A DNA stretch of 64,000 nucleotides from Antedon mediterranea. Lineage: Eukaryota > Echinodermata > Crinoidea > Comatulida > Antedonidae. The DNA lies in the NCBI RefSeq assembly GCF_964355755.1, contig NC_092671.1:34611304-34675303 (forward strand), in the 5' to 3' direction. Positions 55,401-61,400 of this stretch are shown piece after piece (the stretch's first letter is position 1; every line of letters starts with the position of its first letter). The position numbers and the translations under genes are program-made. The notes under the pieces are model-generated. The model was not told the DNA's origin. It ran no database searches and saw only the letters and a program-made list of their open reading frames with translations.

Positions 55401-58400
55401 TGAGAAAAAAAATGTTGCAGTAGCATATGACAGAAATCTATTTATCTAAAGAGTATACCTTTTGGACTTAACAAAGTGTCCTCTTAATAGGGTATCTCCT
55501 GAAACTGATAAGGCTCAAAATTATGGTAAATCCAGACTCAAACCAGAAACCAAATATCTACAAATAAACTTTTCTCATTGGATAAAAAATATATATAACA
55601 CCTAAATAAATTCCTTTCATTTTATCGGACGATTGTGGGTCACATGGCATGCAATAGTATGCACTACTGAACGGTCATTCAATAGTACTTTTTTCTTATA
55701 TAAAACAAAATTGATGTTTCATATTTGTGTAATGGTACAAATAATGGCATGAGGTGAATGATGAAAGGTTATATTTCATCATTCTATAATATTAGGTGTA
55801 ATTTTTAAATTTGTTAAAAAAAGAATAGAAGGTGGAGAATAAATTAGTTATGAAGCAATTTTAAATAAACACTAATATATAGAAAATTTGACTATACTAT
55901 ATGTTATATATTATATAATGTATTTTTAATTGACCAAGAAGGGGTTAAATATCTGTTTTCACTATGATTTGCTGCTTAGGTCTTACCTGGTCTAGTGTGT
56001 TATCTGTCCAATAAACTTTATCATTAGCATAATCAACATCCAAACCAATAGCTCGTACACCCTGTAATATCTCTCGTTTGTTAGTTCCATCTAAATTTGT
56101 TTTGTAGATAGATGTACCAGAAGAAAATATGACATAGGGACTTGGAGCTGAAATAAAATAAACATTAAAATATTCTTCATCCTTATTCTTCTTAAATAGC
56201 TGTCTTATTTCAATAACACTGACTATTACATTCGTAATATACTGCTTTATTTATATTGATATATTTTAATTGAGAGATTAAAATGTAATAGTACCAGACA
56301 TACTCTATGTTATGCTTTGTTTCTGTTTGATTTTTTCTCTCTTTTAAAAATTTGTTTGCTGCCTCTTGAAAGTTAATTTTTTTAATAAAACTGTTTAGGA
56401 CTAATAGAATCATTCAATCTAATAGTTTTTAATTAGCAATAATAGTTTAAAGTAAGAACTATATTTTGTATATATATCAAAATAATTGTAATTTCAATTA
56501 TACTACTACATTATCTCCTTATTGTCAAAATACATTACATATTCAAATTAACCAATAGATGATTATGTTAAAATAACATAGTTGAAAACCGACTCCAAAT
56601 AACGAGAGGCAAGCCATGATTCAATGTTTCGATCTTTTTTTCGATTATTCCTGATAATGATCAAATAAAGATCAAAATGTTGAATCATGGCTTTTGCCTC
56701 TCGTCATTTGGAGTCAGTTTTATACTATGTTATATTCAAATTATATCTGACCAAAAAGTCAAATATAGATTTTACTGATTACACACAATAAAGATAATTT
56801 ATATTATTATACCCAAACTGGCAGGTTATAAGAATAACATACTTGATCAGACAGAGTAATAATATAGCTCAGGGCATGATACCCAAGAATGAGGTCAAGA
56901 TCAATTTTTATTTTTAGGATTATGAAAATCTGGAAAAGATGAATTTGAAATAGAAACATGTTTAAAATAGATTAAATTAATCCTCAGGCAAAGTAAATGA
57001 AGTTCTAGGTCTGAAAAAGAGGAAGATTGCGGGCAACAAGTTCCCTACATCCAAAACCCTCACTGTGTTTACATATAAGAACAGACACTCGTACAGATGG
57101 GAGGCTTACGTGATAAAAAGAAAATCCTATTGAAGTTCCCAGTAAAGCTCTGTCAACACTATCAAATTTTATGTGACAAAAAAATGTGATGTGCCCATAT
57201 ATGGACATGATGCAATATCACTACCATATTTGGAAATATCACTACCCTATTTTGGAACATCACACTTTTTTTGTCAAACTATTTTGAAAGATTTTATGGT
57301 GTGGACAGAGCTTTGGAATAAAGCAGGAAATAGACCATAATTGTTAATAGCAGTGAAACTTCCATTACTTTTGTAATGTATAGTTTGTGTTATGGGAATC
57401 AAAAATATTTTATACCATCAAGGCACAAAATCAAAATAAGCAGGACATTGGCCCAACAGCAATATTAATGTTATATATTAATATACAAATATGGATGTTT
57501 TAGACTCTTCTATGGATATGAGATACAAAAATATATATATCAGATATACACCAAACATTTTTAAATTGTTTTAATAGTTTATGTTGTTTGGAGCAACAAC
57601 GAAACATGTTTGCTAATTTTATTATTCCACAGTGACATTGTCCATGACATCACCACTTTGGTGTCAATCAAGGACTTACGAAAGCTGGAAAACTTGAAGA
57701 TAATAATAATAATTTAGGCTTATATAGTGCATTTACAGTACTAGATGGCACGCTCGCTTCGCTCGCGTACCATCTAGGTCGTGCCCACAGATGGTTCTCG
57801 AATACACAGTATTTCCAGTGAGAAAAAAATGGAGATTTCAAATGTACGTACTGCAGGACTATAATACATTGTCGTTTACAGAAACGAATAAATATACACA
57901 ATGATTTATGTAGTCAACCAAAATTAGCACCCTGGGAATTACTTCCGAGAGAGAAACAAAATGAGTCAAATTTTTTTATTTGGACTCATTTAAACAAACC
58001 CAATTTGTGTTTTGTATGTAACATTAGGCCTAAGGGTTGAGGGATGGGGGAAGAAGATAGGTACAAAGAGGAAACATTTTAAAATATATTCCTATCCACT
58101 CAGTAACGAAATATTGTTTTTAATGTTTTATAGGCCTATAAATAATATACCACTAAATACAGTAAAACATTTACGATTTAATACTTTGTTAAAACTCTCA
58201 CTGTCATAGTCGAATGAAATAGTAAAGTACATGTAACGATACACCCTACGACGTTTATATATTTTTAAATTATTAATACAAACGTTGAGAAGCAACTGTC
58301 AGTAATAACGTTTATTTATTTGTATATTATATGTTTATAATCTAACAGTAGGGCCTACCCACACTCACAGTAATACAGTTTATTTGTATATTTGTTTATA

Positions 58401-61400
58401 TTATATCTAACAGTACCAACACTCACAGTAAGAAATTTGCGATTCAAATTGCGATCAAAAGTGGTTAATACCTTAACAGTATTGTACAGCATTGCAATAC
58501 TATTTATGTTTATTCTCCAAGGGGGCCCATAAATCTAAATCTATACCTGTATGGTTAAACCAAATAATTTGGAATGTTCCATTCATCACAAATCAATACA
58601 TTTGTAAAAACGTATATTACGTGTATCAAAATAGCATTTTTTAAAGAAAATCGGCCTGTCTTCAACATTATGATGCTGTACTCGAACTCTTCAACCGGTT
58701 TTCAGCTATTAAAAACAATTATCGCAGGAGGAGATAGGAAAATGCGAAGTGTCCTCGTATTATTGTGTGCGGGTATTTTTCAAATTGACATCCATTAGAC
58801 AGTGTATACCACGATCGGAAAACACCCCTATTTGGGGCAAATCGTTGAACCTAAATTCGTTTTAATCGTCAATAACTAATTATCGAACTCAATTTAATTA
58901 GTAAACAGGGTTACATCAGGTGGTTAAAATCAGTACCGAAAGTACGAACCAACTTTATATACCATCGAGTGAACATTCTAGAAATAACGCACGATTTACC
59001 GAATTTTGCCCTTACGTAAATTTATATATAGATTATGCTAAAAGCCTCAATAGGCTTAACAATTCAAAATGAAATGACAGAAAATTAATAAAAAGTTAAA
59101 ATAATCGGTGAGTAAGTGGCCGAGTGGTTAAGACAGTGGAACCAGACGTAGCCATAACATCGGCAAGTGTTCGAGGCTCACTCGCTCCATGGTTCTGGTG
59201 GTAGAACGAGTCTTCTCGGATATAGACTATAAACCGTAGGTCATGTGAACCTAGTACATCTTTCGAGACAAGTAGGGGGGTTACCTCAGTGTACTAGTAC
59301 ATCACGGTAACTGCTTATAACTGGGCCCTCTGGGAGACCTGTCTTTGTCTCAAGAGGTTGCCCAGTATAAATAGAATATTTCAATACAATACAACTGAAA
59401 TTTACATAGAGTTTTAACAAAAAAACACATCAATTTCTCACCATCTTCAATGCATTTGTTGTCACTGTTTAATGTATAGCCAGATATACAGGAACATGTA
59501 TATGAACCAGGTGAGTTGACGCAGTGTTGCTCACAAAATCCCCAGCTTTCACACTCATCAAAATCTGTATAAAAAACAAAAAATACAAATAATTATGAGT
59601 ACAGGATATATTTAAAGGTGAAAACAATGTCATAACCTCTTACAATATGTCTATACTGTAATATATAATCTCGTTCAACATAACCAATCCTTAGGGACAC
59701 CCTATTCAGTGGACACCTACTTTCATGTGAAATGATGGGAAATATAGACTTGATTTATACCAAATTCTATTAAGGGAACAAATAGATGGGTATTATGAAA
59801 AATGCAAATCATATAATAATACTGTAGAACATTATTATTATTATTATTATTAAGAAATGTTAAAAACAATAAAACTTTTTTTAAGCAATAAAATGACTAT
59901 AACTGACCTATACATGTGGCGTTAGTGGTGGTGTTTAAAGTGTACCCAAGTTGACAGTAGCAAAGACCGCCCTCTGGAGATGAGTGACAACCAACCTGAC
60001 AGCCGAGTATTCCACAGTTCCTCGAGTCTATAAAAAAAAATAAAATAAAATTTGACCCTTGTTCAACTGAAACATGATCTAACACTAAATGTAAATTTTG
60101 TCAGAATGATTCTGTCAATTTTCGTCAGATCAATTTTCCTCAAACTACATACACTTTTTCCTGTTCTGATAAATATAGTTACAAAAAATTGATATAAAAC
60201 TGAACGGCGCCATCTTCTGTTACATGAAACAAACAAGTGTGAATGTAGCTTTACATTCTTTAAAGCTCTATTTACACTATCAAACTTTATGTGACAAAAA
60301 CTGTGATGTGCCCATTTTATATGGACATGACGTCGTCATATCACTACCATATTTGGGCACATTACACTTTTGTTACACTTAGTGTAGACAGAGCTCTTAA
60401 GAAATAAAACAAAAAAAATAAATAATATAAAAATGATTTTTTTTTGTCCATTATAATGCTTGAATAATATAATGAGTATTTTGTGCAATAAATAACAACA
60501 ATTACCACAAGGAGATTGTTCATCTTCCCCATCACTGCAGTCTGACTGACCATCACAAAGGTCAGCCAAGTATATACATTTCAGCTCACTATGACACGCC
60601 CATTGTCCAGGAAAACATGAAAACCCTGGAATATCTGATGATAATTAAAGGACAAAGTAAAGTAAGGAATGTACAAAATGAATTTATTCTCAAATTATTG
60701 TAATCAAGGTATAGTACCTGTACATAATCGACATGTTCTTCCACTAGTATAATACAATTGATAAAATTCGAACTATAAAAATCAATGTTTTCAATGTTTT
60801 TACATTGCCATTTCATTATTTAAAACAATTCTCCACTAGAATATTTTCTTATTTTATTTTTATTTTTTATTTTATTTATATTTTTTTTTAAATTCAAATG
60901 CATCCAAAAGACATTTCCAGTAATATTACTATCCTCCAAAACGCATAAAATAATAAATTTATTTTTGGCATAGACTTATACTAGCTACTACTTTAATAAT
61001 AGCCTTCACCTGGACCTTTCTCAGTGCAATGAACCTCAAATAAAATGTTGAAACCCCTTTGGAAATCCTGCCAACACCATAATTATATCTCACCAATCAC
61101 ACTTAGCTAGCTAGTAACAAGACCAAATTTACAGTTAAGTTTGGATCAATCCTGTACAATCGGCCAAAATTTAATTGATTGGTCCTGAGCCTACCTTAGG
61201 GGTCATGTAGGTCTGTGTCCAACCAAAGGGCCAGCCCAAATCTTAAGTGTAAATTGGGTCCAAAGTTTTATATAGTAGAGCTGGGAACAAACCATATTTT
61301 TCCAACATCACTTTCCGTTGAATGAATAATTATAGATTAAGATCATAATATGTTAGAAACAGTTTAAGGAACAACTCTTCAAAACATGTGATTATGGTAA

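Larger units (their letters stand above)
56148..59441 (-). other. 3.3-kb intron e6-e7
   Basis: Contents: palindrome 56573-56738, MITE A at 57145-57312, GC hairpin near 57760, SINE copy 2 at 59107-59394. Open frames at 57005-57208, 57668-57901 and 58574-58798 have no family signature or splice context. 57900-59100 shows nothing I can name. Confidence 0.7.

Noticed and set aside
58574-58798. Plus-strand frame with a hydrophobic C terminus in the e6-e7 intron
   Set aside because: No recognisable domain, no splice context and no repeat evidence; chance frame.
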